Part shown: in pieces, positions 25,640 to 33,567 of the stretch
Numbering within the stretch: position 1 is the first letter of the stretch
Layout of the letters: every line of letters starts with the position of its first letter
NCBI RefSeq assembly: GCF_023148685.1
Contig: NZ_JAHXNL010000008.1
Span: 124,001 to 188,000 of the forward strand
DNA length: 64,000 nucleotides
From: Georgenia sp. EYE_87
GTDB taxonomy: Bacteria > Actinomycetota > Actinomycetes > Actinomycetales > Actinomycetaceae
Reading direction: 5' to 3'
The notes under the pieces: model-generated
What the model saw: only the letters and a program-made list of their open reading frames with translations
Told to the model about the DNA's origin: nothing
Database searches by the model: none
Made by a program: the position numbers and the translations under genes

Positions 25640-26608
25640 TCACTGCCCCCGACGTCGAATCAGCGCCGCCGCGGCGCCCGCGAGCAACGTGGCTGTCCCG
25701 GCCCGGCGCCCGGCCGTCCGCAGCCGACCGTGGTAGCCGCCGCCGACCGTCGCGGGAAGGCCGGGGTCACCGTAGAGGTTCCCCGTGGTGGGCGGAATCT
25801 TGCGCCGGGACAGGTGCGCGCGTGCGACGTACGCGCCCATCACCCGCTCCATGAGGCCCGGGAAGGCGCGGTGCTTCATCACCATCACCCGGCCGGCGGG
25901 CCCGACGACCGCCTCGGCGCGGGGGCGACGCACGACGGCGGCGATCGTCCGGGCCACCCGTTCGGGCGCGTACAGCGGCGGGATCGGCCTCGCCTCGCGG
26001 CCGACGTAGTTGGCGACCTGCCGGTAGTACGGGGTGTCGATGCTCGGCGGCAGCACGGAGCACACGTGGACGTCGGACGCGCCGGCGAGGCGCAGCTCCG
26101 CCCGCACGCTCACCCCGAGCGCACGCGTCGCGGACTTCGACATCGAGTACGCCGAGGCGTACGGCACCGGGATCTCGCCGAGGATCGACGAGACGTTGAC
26201 GATCACGCCCGAGCCCTGCCGCAGCATGTGCTCCAGCGCCGCACGGGTCCCCTGCGCGACGCCCATGACGTTGACGTCGAGCAGGCGGCGCAGGTCCTCG
26301 AGCGGCGTGTCCATGAACGGCGCCACGATGCCGACGGCGGCGTTGTTGACCCAGACGTCAATGCGCCCGAACTGCTCCACCGCGCGTCGCGCCAGGTTCT
26401 CGACGGCGGCGGCCTCGGCGACGTCGGTCGGCACGGCGAGGGCCTCGGCGCCGGCGCGCCGGCACTCGCGCAGGACCTCGTCCAGGGCGTCCCGGCGGCG
26501 TGCGGCCAGGACGACGGCGGCCCCCTTCCTCGCGAGGAGCCGCGCCGTGGCACGCCCGATCCCGTCCGACGCACCGGTGATGACGACGACGGCTCCGTCG
26601 ATGCGCAC
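25640..26608 (-). CDS. Short-chain dehydrogenase/reductase
   Basis: A 322-aa classical SDR with a C-terminal extension. NAD(P) binding TGASDGIG is at 11-18, NNAA at 88-91, catalytic Ser140/141 region NVSSILG, and Tyr154-x3-Lys158. AARRRD after the second strand favours NADP(H). The last 60 residues are Arg-rich with a hydrophobic tail (ATLLAGAAAALIRRRG), perhaps membrane-associated. GTG 26608 is chosen because GGAGG lies 5 nt upstream; a longer ATG form would start inside the tRNA terminator. The substrate is unknown. Confidence 0.88.
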   Translation of the reverse strand: MRIDGAVVVITGASDGIGRATARLLARKGAAVVLAARRRDALDEVLRECRRAGAEALAVPTDVAEAAAVENLARRAVEQFGRIDVWVNNAAVGIVAPFMDTPLEDLRRLLDVNVMGVAQGTRAALEHMLRQGSGVIVNVSSILGEIPVPYASAYSMSKSATRALGVSVRAELRLAGASDVHVCSVLPPSIDTPYYRQVANYVGREARPIPPLYAPERVARTIAAVVRRPRAEAVVGPAGRVMVMKHRAFPGLMERVMGAYVARAHLSRRKIPPTTGNLYGDPGLPATVGGGYHGRLRTAGRRAGTATLLAGAAAALIRRRGQ

Positions 26609-26721
26609 GATGACCTCCGTGGTGGCGGTGGAGCATCCGACGCTAGGTGCTGGGCACTGCGGACGCGCGCCGACCGCGTGCGGCCGAGTCGCTCCGGAAG
26701 CACTGACGTCCGCCTCGGCCA

Positions 26722-26752
26722 TGAAAAAAACCCTGGGCGCGGGCCCAGGGTC
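26722..26752 (-). terminator. Intrinsic terminator of the tRNA-Ala gene
   Basis: On the minus strand, an 8-bp stem CCCTGGGC/GCCCAGGG (26731-26738 and 26743-26750) with a 4-nt loop is followed directly by seven Ts. This is a textbook Rho-independent terminator and the clearest in the window, 19 nt past the tRNA 3' end. Confidence 0.92.
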
Positions 26753-26771
26753 TCTCTGCCTTCTCGACGAG

Positions 26772-26844
26772 TGGAGCTAGAGGGATTCGAACCCTCGACC
26801 TCTTCCATGCCATGGAAGCGCGCTACCAACTGCGCCATAGCCCC
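26772..26844 (-). tRNA. tRNA-Ala (anticodon GGC)
   Basis: The minus strand folds as a 73-nt cloverleaf. Acceptor GGGGCTA/TAGCTCC has one G-U pair. The D arm contains GCGCAGTTGGTAGCGC. Anticodon stem CTTCC/GGAAG holds loop ATGGCAT with anticodon GGC. The T arm is GAGGGTTCGAATCCCTC, and CCA is encoded at the end. It reads GCC codons, the main alanine codon here. Confidence 0.97.
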
Positions 26845-26957
26845 GTGCGGGTGCCCCGTGGGGCGTGGACTACTTTAGGGCATCGCCTGCCCGCAGAGCC
26901 AATCCGCGCGGCACCGCCGGAGCGTGAGCCTCGCCACTCCCCTGGCACACTGGCGAC

Positions 26958-27671
26958 ATGTGCGGACGCTATGCCAACGCCCGGCGGGACGCCGATCTCG
27001 TCAACGCCTTCGACATCCAGCAGGTCGTCGGCGAGGAGCTTCCGCCGTCGTGGAACATCGCCCCGACGCAGGACGTCCGGGCGGTGCTCGAGCGCGCGCC
27101 GCGCAACGAGCCCGACACTCCCCCGGTCCGCCAGCTGCGCACCGTCCGCTGGGGGCTGGTGCCCTCCTGGTCGAAGGACCCCGGCTCGGGCGCGCGCCTG
27201 ATCAACGCCCGCTCGGAGAGCGTGACGGAGAAGCCCTCCTTCAGGCGGGCCGCCTCGTTGCGCCGGTGCATCCTGGCGGCGGACGGCTACTACGAGTGGC
27301 AGAAGATGCCCGACGGCGGCAAGCAGCCGTACTTCCTGCACGCCGACGGGCCGCTCGCCTTCGCCGGCCTCTACGAGTTCTGGAAGGACCCCCGCCTGCC
27401 CGACGACCATCCCGACAAGTGGCTGTGGACCGCCACGATCATGACGACCCGGGCGGCCGACAGCCTGGGGCACATCCACGACCGCACGCCGGTGGTCCTC
27501 CCGCCGGACATGGTCGACGACTGGCTGAACCCGCGCACGCAGGAGCTGGAGGACGTGCGCGCCCTGATCGACGCCATCCCCGAGCCGGTCCTCGTGCCGC
27601 GCCCGGTGGGGAAGGCGGTCGGCAACGTCACCAACGACGGGCCGGAGCTGATCGAGCCGGTCGAGGTCTAG
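26958..27671 (+). CDS. SOS response-associated peptidase (SRAP/HMCES, YedK-like)
   Basis: A 237-aa protein that forms a thiazolidine crosslink with abasic sites in single-stranded DNA. Cys2 is the reactive N-terminal residue after Met removal. Other conserved residues are Asn33 (WNIAPTQ), Asn83 and Arg85 (INARSE), Glu113 (YYEW) and His174 (HDRTPVVL). The N-terminus MCGRYA fixes the start. There is no Shine-Dalgarno; CACACT lies 6 nt upstream, suggesting a leaderless mRNA. Confidence 0.95.
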   Translation: MCGRYANARRDADLVNAFDIQQVVGEELPPSWNIAPTQDVRAVLERAPRNEPDTPPVRQLRTVRWGLVPSWSKDPGSGARLINARSESVTEKPSFRRAASLRRCILAADGYYEWQKMPDGGKQPYFLHADGPLAFAGLYEFWKDPRLPDDHPDKWLWTATIMTTRAADSLGHIHDRTPVVLPPDMVDDWLNPRTQELEDVRALIDAIPEPVLVPRPVGKAVGNVTNDGPELIEPVEV

Positions 27672-27752
27672 CGCGCCGCCCGCGCACGCGGGCCTCGCAC
27701 CCGCCCGCGAGGGTGGGCACGGGACCCGTCTTCTGCGTGCTTCTGCGTGCCG

Positions 27753-28001
27753 TCAGCCTCCCTGCTGCGGGGCGGTGTTGTCGGTGCCCGGGCCGAGCTG
27801 CCGCAGGAACTCGTGGCACTGGCGGGCGCGGTCCGAGTCCTCGGCCATCACCTTCTCGAAGAACGCGGCGATGTCCTCCTTGCCGGCGTTGCGGGCGTCG
27901 CGGACGTACTGCCCGTAGTCGTGCCCAGCCTTGAGCGAGTGGTACTGCACCGAGATGAGGTCGTAGGTGACGTCGTCGAAACCGGTCTCTCCGGTGGCCA
28001 T
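27753..28001 (-). CDS. Small conserved-looking protein of unknown function (82 aa)
   Basis: The 82-aa acidic protein reads MATGETGFDDVTYDLISVQYHSLKAGHDYGQYV and then DAAR-like helices (EDIAAFFEKVMAEDSDRARQCHEFLRQLG). It is probably an all-helical soluble protein with an F/Y-rich first helix. ATG 28001 has AGGGAG 8 nt upstream; the GTG at 28010 overlaps that site. It resembles small ferritin-fold-like actinobacterial proteins in helix spacing, but I do not recognise a family. It is convergent with the SRAP gene. Confidence 0.75.
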   Translation of the reverse strand: MATGETGFDDVTYDLISVQYHSLKAGHDYGQYVRDARNAGKEDIAAFFEKVMAEDSDRARQCHEFLRQLGPGTDNTAPQQGG

Positions 28002-28239
28002 GCTGCTCACTCCCTAGGTTCTGTCGGGTCTCCTTGTTCGGGCGGGCGCCCGGGGGCGTTCGCCGGTTCTGCTGCGAGGCGGTCGGCAGGGTCGGACCGC
28101 CTCGCCTGGCCGGGGGCACGGGCCACGTCTCCACTGTCGGAGGGCGTGGCGTGCGACGCATCCTCAGGGAGCGGCCGCCCTCGGCCGGGCCGCACGGTCG
28201 CGGTGCCGGGGGTGTCCCGACCGCACGGCGGCTCCTCCC

Positions 28240-29244
28240 TCAGGCGTCCGCGTCGTGGCTGCCGGTCCGCTCCCCGCCGCCGGGCAGCATCCGTTCGGGG
28301 AGCTCCTCGACCGGGATCACCGCCATGTCGTCGACCTTCCAGTCCAGGTCGATCACCATCTCCCGGGCGAGCCGGAGGTCCTCGAGCGTGGGGTGGTAGC
28401 CCGGCCGGGGCACCACGAACGACTCGACGTGGAAGACGTGGCCCTGGTCCCGCACGCGGGACCCGGCCTCCATCACCCAGTCGAGCGACCCGAGCTGCTC
28501 GTCGATGGCGAGCACCAGCGGGTGCGGGTCCTTGCCGTCGTAGGTCTCCGCGCGCGCGTCCATCAGCGCCCGCACGGCCACCTTGAGATTGCCGACGCCG
28601 TCCTTGAGGATGCTGCCCGAGATGAAGAGGGCCGCGGCGGCGTCGGCCCACCACAGGCCCAGGCCGATGCCCAGGATGCCGACGATGCCACCCACCGCCG
28701 TCATCCAGTCCGCCTTGTTCATGTCCGCGTCGGCGTAGAGCACGCGGTCGTGCAGCGCCTCGGCGAGGGGCATCTTGGCCCGCCCCAGCAGCACCGGCGG
28801 CACGGCCGTGTAGGCGAGCACGGCGATCATCAGCCACCCCGACCAGAACGTGAGGCCGCCGACCTCCATGAGCCCCACGGGCGGGTGCTCCGCCTTCACC
28901 AGGCCCGAGGCCGAGTCGAACACCATGAAGGCCCCCATCGCGCACAGCGCCGTGGCGGCCACCAGGTGTCCCACGCCGACGGACCGGTGGTAGCCGTACG
29001 GGTGCTCCGGCGTGGGTGGGCGCCGCGTGCGGCGGACGGCGAGGAGGAATGCGACCGGTGGGATGAAGGAGAGCATGTCCTCCATCCAGGCCGCCTTCAT
29101 CGCCTGGGAGCTGCCCATCGCCAGGTAGACGCCCGTGACGGCGGTGACCAGGAAGATGATGGTGACCCATGCCAGTCGGACGGCGCGGCGCAGCGCCCGC
29201 TCCTGCTCCTCGGGGAGCTCGGTGTGCCCGAACCGCGCGCTCAT
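28240..29244 (-). CDS. Cation diffusion facilitator family transporter
   Basis: A 334-aa CDF protein with six predicted helices in residues about 20-230 and a C-terminal cytoplasmic domain (about 240-330; SRVRDQGHVFHVESFVV). The metal-site segments are AWMEDMLSFIPP in helix 2 and YADADMNKADWMTA in helix 5, where CDFs carry their Asp/His ligands. The HxxxD of Zn transporters is not kept, which points to another metal such as Fe or Mn. ATG 29244 overlaps the upstream binding-protein stop by 4 nt (ATGA), so the two are made together. Confidence 0.85.
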   Translation of the reverse strand: MSARFGHTELPEEQERALRRAVRLAWVTIIFLVTAVTGVYLAMGSSQAMKAAWMEDMLSFIPPVAFLLAVRRTRRPPTPEHPYGYHRSVGVGHLVAATALCAMGAFMVFDSASGLVKAEHPPVGLMEVGGLTFWSGWLMIAVLAYTAVPPVLLGRAKMPLAEALHDRVLYADADMNKADWMTAVGGIVGILGIGLGLWWADAAAALFISGSILKDGVGNLKVAVRALMDARAETYDGKDPHPLVLAIDEQLGSLDWVMEAGSRVRDQGHVFHVESFVVPRPGYHPTLEDLRLAREMVIDLDWKVDDMAVIPVEELPERMLPGGGERTGSHDADA

Positions 29245-29723
29245 GCCGGCAGCTCCTGGTCCAGGAGGAACCGTTCGAGCTCGACGAGGAACGCGTTCTC
29301 CCCCATCGGCGCGGCCATGACGTGCAGCTCCTTCTCCCCCCGCGGCCCGGTGGTCGCGGTGTATCGGTAGGTCAGGGCCACCTTGCTCGACCACGGCGAC
29401 TTCGCCGTGAGGCCGCCGATCACCAGGTCCAGCTCGTCGTGCTCGAGCTGTCCGATGAGCTCCTCCTCGCCGCCGGGCACCCACACGATCTCGGCGCCGA
29501 CGGACTCGGCGAACCGCTCCACGAGCTCCACCTCGGTCCCGGCCGGGTCGGCCTCCGGCCCGCCGGGAAGGTCCGTCCACGGGGGGCTCGGCGAGACGCC
29601 GACGCGCAGCGTGCCGCCGCTGACCCTGTCGAGCGTGCCGTCGGGGTCGGTCGGGATGGTGGCGGCGCACCCGCCGGCCGCCAGCAGCAGAGCGAGCGCC
29701 GGGAGGATGAACATCCTGGTCAT
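29241..29723 (-). CDS. Single-lobe solute-binding lipoprotein
   Basis: A 160-aa lipoprotein with signal peptide and lipobox LAAGGC (Cys19). SGGTLRVGVSPSPPWTDLPGGPEADPAGTEVELVERFAESVGAEIVWV and DELDLVIGGLTAKSPWSSKVALTYRYTAT match the first lobe of family-3 amino-acid binding proteins. The second lobe is nearly absent (a full member has about 250 residues). No ABC transporter genes are near; instead it is coupled to a CDF transporter. It may deliver metal or sense a ligand. Confidence 0.8.
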   Translation of the reverse strand: MTRMFILPALALLLAAGGCAATIPTDPDGTLDRVSGGTLRVGVSPSPPWTDLPGGPEADPAGTEVELVERFAESVGAEIVWVPGGEEELIGQLEHDELDLVIGGLTAKSPWSSKVALTYRYTATTGPRGEKELHVMAAPMGENAFLVELERFLLDQELPA

Positions 29724-29802
29724 GGGCCTAGTCAACCCGGGATTCCGGTTCCTGCATCTCATGCGGCCCGGCACCGGACGGTGGGGTGCGGAAAGTCTCC
29801 GC

Positions 29803-31260
29803 TCAGAGCGTGAGCCAGCGTCGGTAGTCGCCCCAGCGGGCCACCAGCACCGTGGCGTCGTCCTCCAGGACGCCACGCTGATGCTCCAGCACCTTGCGGA
29901 CGAGACGGCGCACCAGCTCGGGTGGCGGGTGCTCCGTGGCGGCCTCGCGGGCGAGGAAGTCCTCCAGCCGGTCCAGGCCGAAGAGGCCTCCCGTGGCGTC
30001 CCTGGCCCCGGTGATCCCGTCGGTGTGCAGCACCAGCCAGTCGTCCGGCTCCAGCACCTCCTCGGCCACCCGCACGTCCCGGGTCGGCAGACCGAAAGCG
30101 GGGCGCTGCCCGCCGGCAAGCACCTTGACCACCTTCCCGCGCCGCAGGACGAGGGGCGCCGGGTTCCCGGCGCTGACCCAGCGCAGCCGACCGTGGTCCA
30201 GGTCCAGCTCCGCCAGCACGGCGGACACGGTCCGTCCGGTCCTGGCGAGCTCCTCGCCGATGACGTCGTCCACGGCCATGACCTGGTCGAACAGCGACCC
30301 GCCGTTGCGACGGGTGCTGCGGTACGCCGAGAGCGCCATCGCGGTGACGGTGCCGGAGTCCAGCGATGTCCCGTTCGCGTCGAAGATGGCAAGCGAGGCC
30401 CTGCGCTCGGAGAGGGCGTAGTCGAAGGCGTCGCCACCGACGGACTCGCTGGGCGCGACGATCCCCGTGACCACCACCTTCTCCGTGCCCGCGGTCAGCG
30501 GCGGCAGCAGCTGCCAGACCAGCTCGGCCGAGGCGCTGCGGGGCCGCCGCCGGCGGACGACGTCGAGCGCGTCGCCGTACTTGGTCGTCGTGGTGACGAG
30601 GTGGCCGAGGAGGGTGGCGAGCCACGCCAGCTGGCTGTGGAGCAGGGTGTCGTCCAGGTCGGCGATCGCCCCCGGGACCACCTCGAGAACGCCGAGCCGC
30701 TCCGCCCCGTCGACGATCGGGACCCAGAGCCGCGCGTCGCCGTCGGTGCGGGTGGACCTGATCTCGAACTCGCGGAAGGCGCGGCCCGGCAGCGAGTCGT
30801 CCACCCCGCGCCACCGGCCACCGCGCACCGGGCGCAGCTCCACGTGGTCGTAGTCGACGAGGTAGACGTCGATACCGACCCCGAGCAGCGCGCCGGCGTC
30901 GTCGGCCACCGCCGCGATCCGGTCCGGCGGCGCGACGTGCATGCCCTGCAGCAGGGCGAGCATCGCCGCGAGCGGGCCCTCGGACGGGCGCGGGTCGTGC
31001 ACGCGGCCGCTGTAGGGCACGCTCCGGACCACGGCGCGTGCCTCGAGGAGCTCGTTGACGGCCTGCGCGAGCAGGTCTCGTTCCGCCGGTGGCAGGGGCC
31101 CGTTGCGCAGGGCGAAGTCCTCGAGCTCGGCCTGGCCGGCGGTCCCGCCGATCGCGAAGTACCGGCGCCACCACTCCCCCGGCCCGATGCCCGCACGGTC
31201 GGCCACCAGCCGGAGCGCAGCACGCTGCTGGTCCTCGCGGCTGACGGCCGGCGCGCTCAT
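29803..31260 (-). CDS. PP2C/SpoIIE-type phosphatase with GAF-like domain
   Basis: A 485-aa soluble protein. An N-terminal region (1-100) precedes a GAF-like sensor (about 105-235). The catalytic domain (about 265-480) has VGGDAFDYA, AIFDANGTSLDSG, RLRWVSAGNPAPLVLRRGK, WLVLHTDGI and a C-terminal DDATVLVARW, the metal-binding Asp pattern of SpoIIE phosphatases. The usual GDVSGHG is changed to FDANGTS. Such enzymes dephosphorylate anti-anti-sigma factors. It overlaps the GAF-ANTAR gene by 4 nt. Confidence 0.9.
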   Translation of the reverse strand: MSAPAVSREDQQRAALRLVADRAGIGPGEWWRRYFAIGGTAGQAELEDFALRNGPLPPAERDLLAQAVNELLEARAVVRSVPYSGRVHDPRPSEGPLAAMLALLQGMHVAPPDRIAAVADDAGALLGVGIDVYLVDYDHVELRPVRGGRWRGVDDSLPGRAFREFEIRSTRTDGDARLWVPIVDGAERLGVLEVVPGAIADLDDTLLHSQLAWLATLLGHLVTTTTKYGDALDVVRRRRPRSASAELVWQLLPPLTAGTEKVVVTGIVAPSESVGGDAFDYALSERRASLAIFDANGTSLDSGTVTAMALSAYRSTRRNGGSLFDQVMAVDDVIGEELARTGRTVSAVLAELDLDHGRLRWVSAGNPAPLVLRRGKVVKVLAGGQRPAFGLPTRDVRVAEEVLEPDDWLVLHTDGITGARDATGGLFGLDRLEDFLAREAATEHPPPELVRRLVRKVLEHQRGVLEDDATVLVARWGDYRRWLTL

Positions 31261-31976
31261 CGCTGCCGGCGCGCGGTGGACCGGACCAGACCGAGCGCGA
31301 CCTCCTGGAGGTCGCGGTGCTCACGCCGCGCCAGCGCCACCAGGAGCGCCAGCGCGTCGGGCTCGTTGAGGTGCTCCCGCTCCATGAGGATCCCTCGGGC
31401 CGTGGCCACGAGATCCCGCGAGCGGACGGCCACCCGCAGCTCCTCGCTGAGCCGACGGGCGTCCTCGGCGGTGCGGGCGTGCGCCACGAGGGTGGCCGCC
31501 TGGGCGGCGAACATGCGCAGCAGGTGCTCGCTGGAGTCGTCGTAGGCGCCGGCGCGCTGCGAGTAGACCTTGATGGTGCCCAGTGACGTGTCCCCGGCGA
31601 CCAGCGCGGTGCTCACGGCCGACCGGACGCCCGTCGGATGCACGGCCCGGGACCAGCGGGGCCAGCGGTCCTCGCGCCTCACGTCGGCCACGCGGACCGT
31701 GCCGTACCGTTCCCACGCCGTCAGGCAGGGACCCTCGCCGCTCTCGTACTGCGCCGCATCCACCTGCTCCACGAGCGGGTGCGTCGCGGCCACGGTGATC
31801 CGCGCCTCGCCGTCGCGCACGGTGACGCCCGCACCGGTCGTACCCGGGATGGCCTCGGCCGCCACGGACGTCACCAGCCGCAGGGCGTTGCGCACGACGC
31901 TGTTCGTCAGAAGGAGGCCGGACGCCCCGGCGTAGGCCCGAGCCAGCTCCTCCGCCAGCGGCAGCGACTCAGCCAA
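31257..31976 (-). CDS. GAF-ANTAR domain RNA-binding regulator
   Basis: A 239-aa protein with an N-terminal GAF sensor (about 30-170; SGEGPCLTAWERYGTVRVADVRREDRWPRWSRAV) and a C-terminal ANTAR domain (about 180-235; VAVRSRDLVATARGILMEREHLNEPDALALLVALARREHRDLQEVA). ANTAR domains bind paired hairpins in mRNA leaders and prevent termination. It is coupled to the SpoIIE-like phosphatase downstream (ATGA). RNA targets are not known; hairpin-rich leaders such as 58611-58701 are worth testing. Confidence 0.93.
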   Translation of the reverse strand: MAESLPLAEELARAYAGASGLLLTNSVVRNALRLVTSVAAEAIPGTTGAGVTVRDGEARITVAATHPLVEQVDAAQYESGEGPCLTAWERYGTVRVADVRREDRWPRWSRAVHPTGVRSAVSTALVAGDTSLGTIKVYSQRAGAYDDSSEHLLRMFAAQAATLVAHARTAEDARRLSEELRVAVRSRDLVATARGILMEREHLNEPDALALLVALARREHRDLQEVALGLVRSTARRQR

Positions 31977-32125
31977 CAGAGACCTCCGTCCGCCGAGGCC
32001 GACGGTGCGGCCGGCCGGCGCCGCCCCGACGCGAGCACCTGCCTCACCATAGCCCTGGGGGCTCCCCCGGTCCTGCGGAGCGGGCGCACCCGCGGGTGCC
32101 GCGGGACCACGCCTATCGTGGGCGC

Positions 32126-32515
32126 ATGACCGACGAGGACGCCGTCGCGCTGGCCCACGCGATGTTCGACATGGCCCGGCAGGGGCGGACCGAGGAGCTG
32201 TGCGCCCTGCTCGACGCGGGAGCCCCGGTGGACCTGACGAACGCCGGGGGCGACACGCTGCTCATCCTGGCCGCCTACCACGAGCAGCCCGGCACGGTCC
32301 GCGCCCTGCTCGATCGCGGCGCCGACGTCGAACGGCTCAACGACAGGTCGCAGAACGCCCTCACGTGCGCCGTGTTCAAGCAGGACGCACGGACCGTGCA
32401 GATGCTGCTGGACGCGGGCGCCGACCCGGACGCGGGCAGCCCCAGCTCGCGCGCCACCGCGCAGTACTTCGACCTGCCCGAGATGAGCGCCCTGCTCGAC
32501 CGGGCCCAGCGGTAG
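32126..32515 (+). CDS. Ankyrin-repeat protein
   Basis: A 129-aa protein with about three ankyrin repeats: GRTEELCALLDAGAPVDLTNAGGDTLLILAAYHEQPGTVRALLDRGADVERLNDRSQNALTCAVFKQDARTVQMLLDAGADPD. It is therefore a small cytosolic protein-binding scaffold. TATCGT (32114-32119) sits 6 nt before ATG and there is no ribosome site, so a leaderless mRNA is likely. Partners are unknown. Its stop faces the histidine phosphatase gene 9 nt away. Confidence 0.9.
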   Translation: MTDEDAVALAHAMFDMARQGRTEELCALLDAGAPVDLTNAGGDTLLILAAYHEQPGTVRALLDRGADVERLNDRSQNALTCAVFKQDARTVQMLLDAGADPDAGSPSSRATAQYFDLPEMSALLDRAQR

Positions 32516-32524
32516 GTCGAGCGG

Positions 32525-33142
32525 TCAGTCCAGACCCAGGTTGTAGGCGCTGAGGCGCCACCCCGGCGCTCGGCCGGGGTTGGGGTGCATGAGGGTCCAC
32601 CCGCTGTTCTCGAGCCCGGTCAGGCCGAACCAGCTTCCGGGGTCGAGCCCGAGGAGGACGGTCTGCCCGAGCGTGATCGCAGCGCCGTGGCCGACGACCA
32701 CGAGGACGTCGTCGCCGGTGAGCTCCGCCGCGGCCTCCTCGATCGCCTCGGCGACGCGCGTCCCGCAGTCCGCGCGGGTCTCCGCCCCCACGCCGTCGGG
32801 CTCACGACCGTGCCGCCAGTCCACGAAGGCCTCCGGCCAGGAGGCCTGGATCTCCTCCTGGGTCAGCCCCTCCCAGGCGCCGAAGCTGCGCTCGCGCAGC
32901 CGGGCGTCGGTGGTGGGCCGGATCCCCGTGCGGTCGGCGAGGGCCTGGGCGGTGGCGACGGCGCGCTGCAGGTCCGAGGTGATGATGCGGGTCGGCTCCA
33001 GCGCGGCCAGCGCCGTGGCGGCGAGGTTGGCCTGGCGGGTGCCGGCGTCGTTGAGCCGGATGTCGGACTGCCCCTGAAGGCGACGTGCGGCGTTGAAGTC
33101 GGTCTGACCGTGGCGCCAGAGGATGACGGTTCCTGCGGTCAT
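32525..33142 (-). CDS. Histidine phosphatase family protein
   Basis: A 205-aa phosphoglycerate-mutase-like phosphatase. The catalytic RHG is at 10-12 (WRHGQTDFN), the second Arg lies in SDLQRAVATAQ, and the catalytic His in VVVGHGAAI. Its position directly after rsfS, with an ATGA overlap, matches the actinobacterial order in which a glucosyl-3-phosphoglycerate phosphatase or similar enzyme follows rsfS. The substrate assignment is therefore by context only. Confidence 0.9.
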   Translation of the reverse strand: MTAGTVILWRHGQTDFNAARRLQGQSDIRLNDAGTRQANLAATALAALEPTRIITSDLQRAVATAQALADRTGIRPTTDARLRERSFGAWEGLTQEEIQASWPEAFVDWRHGREPDGVGAETRADCGTRVAEAIEEAAAELTGDDVLVVVGHGAAITLGQTVLLGLDPGSWFGLTGLENSGWTLMHPNPGRAPGWRLSAYNLGLD

Positions 33143-33531
33143 GCCCGATCGTCGCTGTCCGCAGGGACGTGGAGGTCGACCGGCAGCTCGACGACCGGGC
33201 AGTCCTTCCAGAGCCGTTCGAGCGCGTAGTACTCGCGGTCCTCCTCGTGCTGGACGTGGACGACGATGTCCCCGTAGTCCATGAGGACCCAGCGCGCCTC
33301 GCTCATGCCCTCCTTGCGCACGGCCTTCGCGCCCTCCTTGTGCAGCGCCTCGTCGACGGCGTCCACGATCGCCTTGACCTGGCGCTCGTTGCTGCCGGAG
33401 ACGACGAGGAAGACGTCCGTGAGGACGAGCCGCTCGGAGACGTCGAGCGCGATGATCTCCTCGGCCTTCTTGTCGGCCGCCGCGCGCGCGGCGACGACGG
33501 CGAGATGGCGGGATCGGTCGTCAGCAGCCAC
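33139..33531 (-). CDS. rsfS: Ribosome silencing factor RsfS
   Basis: A 130-aa protein that binds ribosomal protein L14 and blocks subunit joining in stationary phase or starvation. Family blocks are KKAEEIIALDVSERLVLTDVFLVVSGSNERQVKAIVDAV, EARWVLMDYGDIVVHVQHEEDREYYALERLWKDCP. It lies in the conserved nadD-rsfS-phosphatase order and overlaps the phosphatase by 4 nt. Confidence 0.96.
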   Translation of the reverse strand: MAADDRSRHLAVVAARAAADKKAEEIIALDVSERLVLTDVFLVVSGSNERQVKAIVDAVDEALHKEGAKAVRKEGMSEARWVLMDYGDIVVHVQHEEDREYYALERLWKDCPVVELPVDLHVPADSDDRA

Positions 33532-33567
33532 AGGTCTCCTCGGGACGAAAAAGTGTCTCCGGCGATC

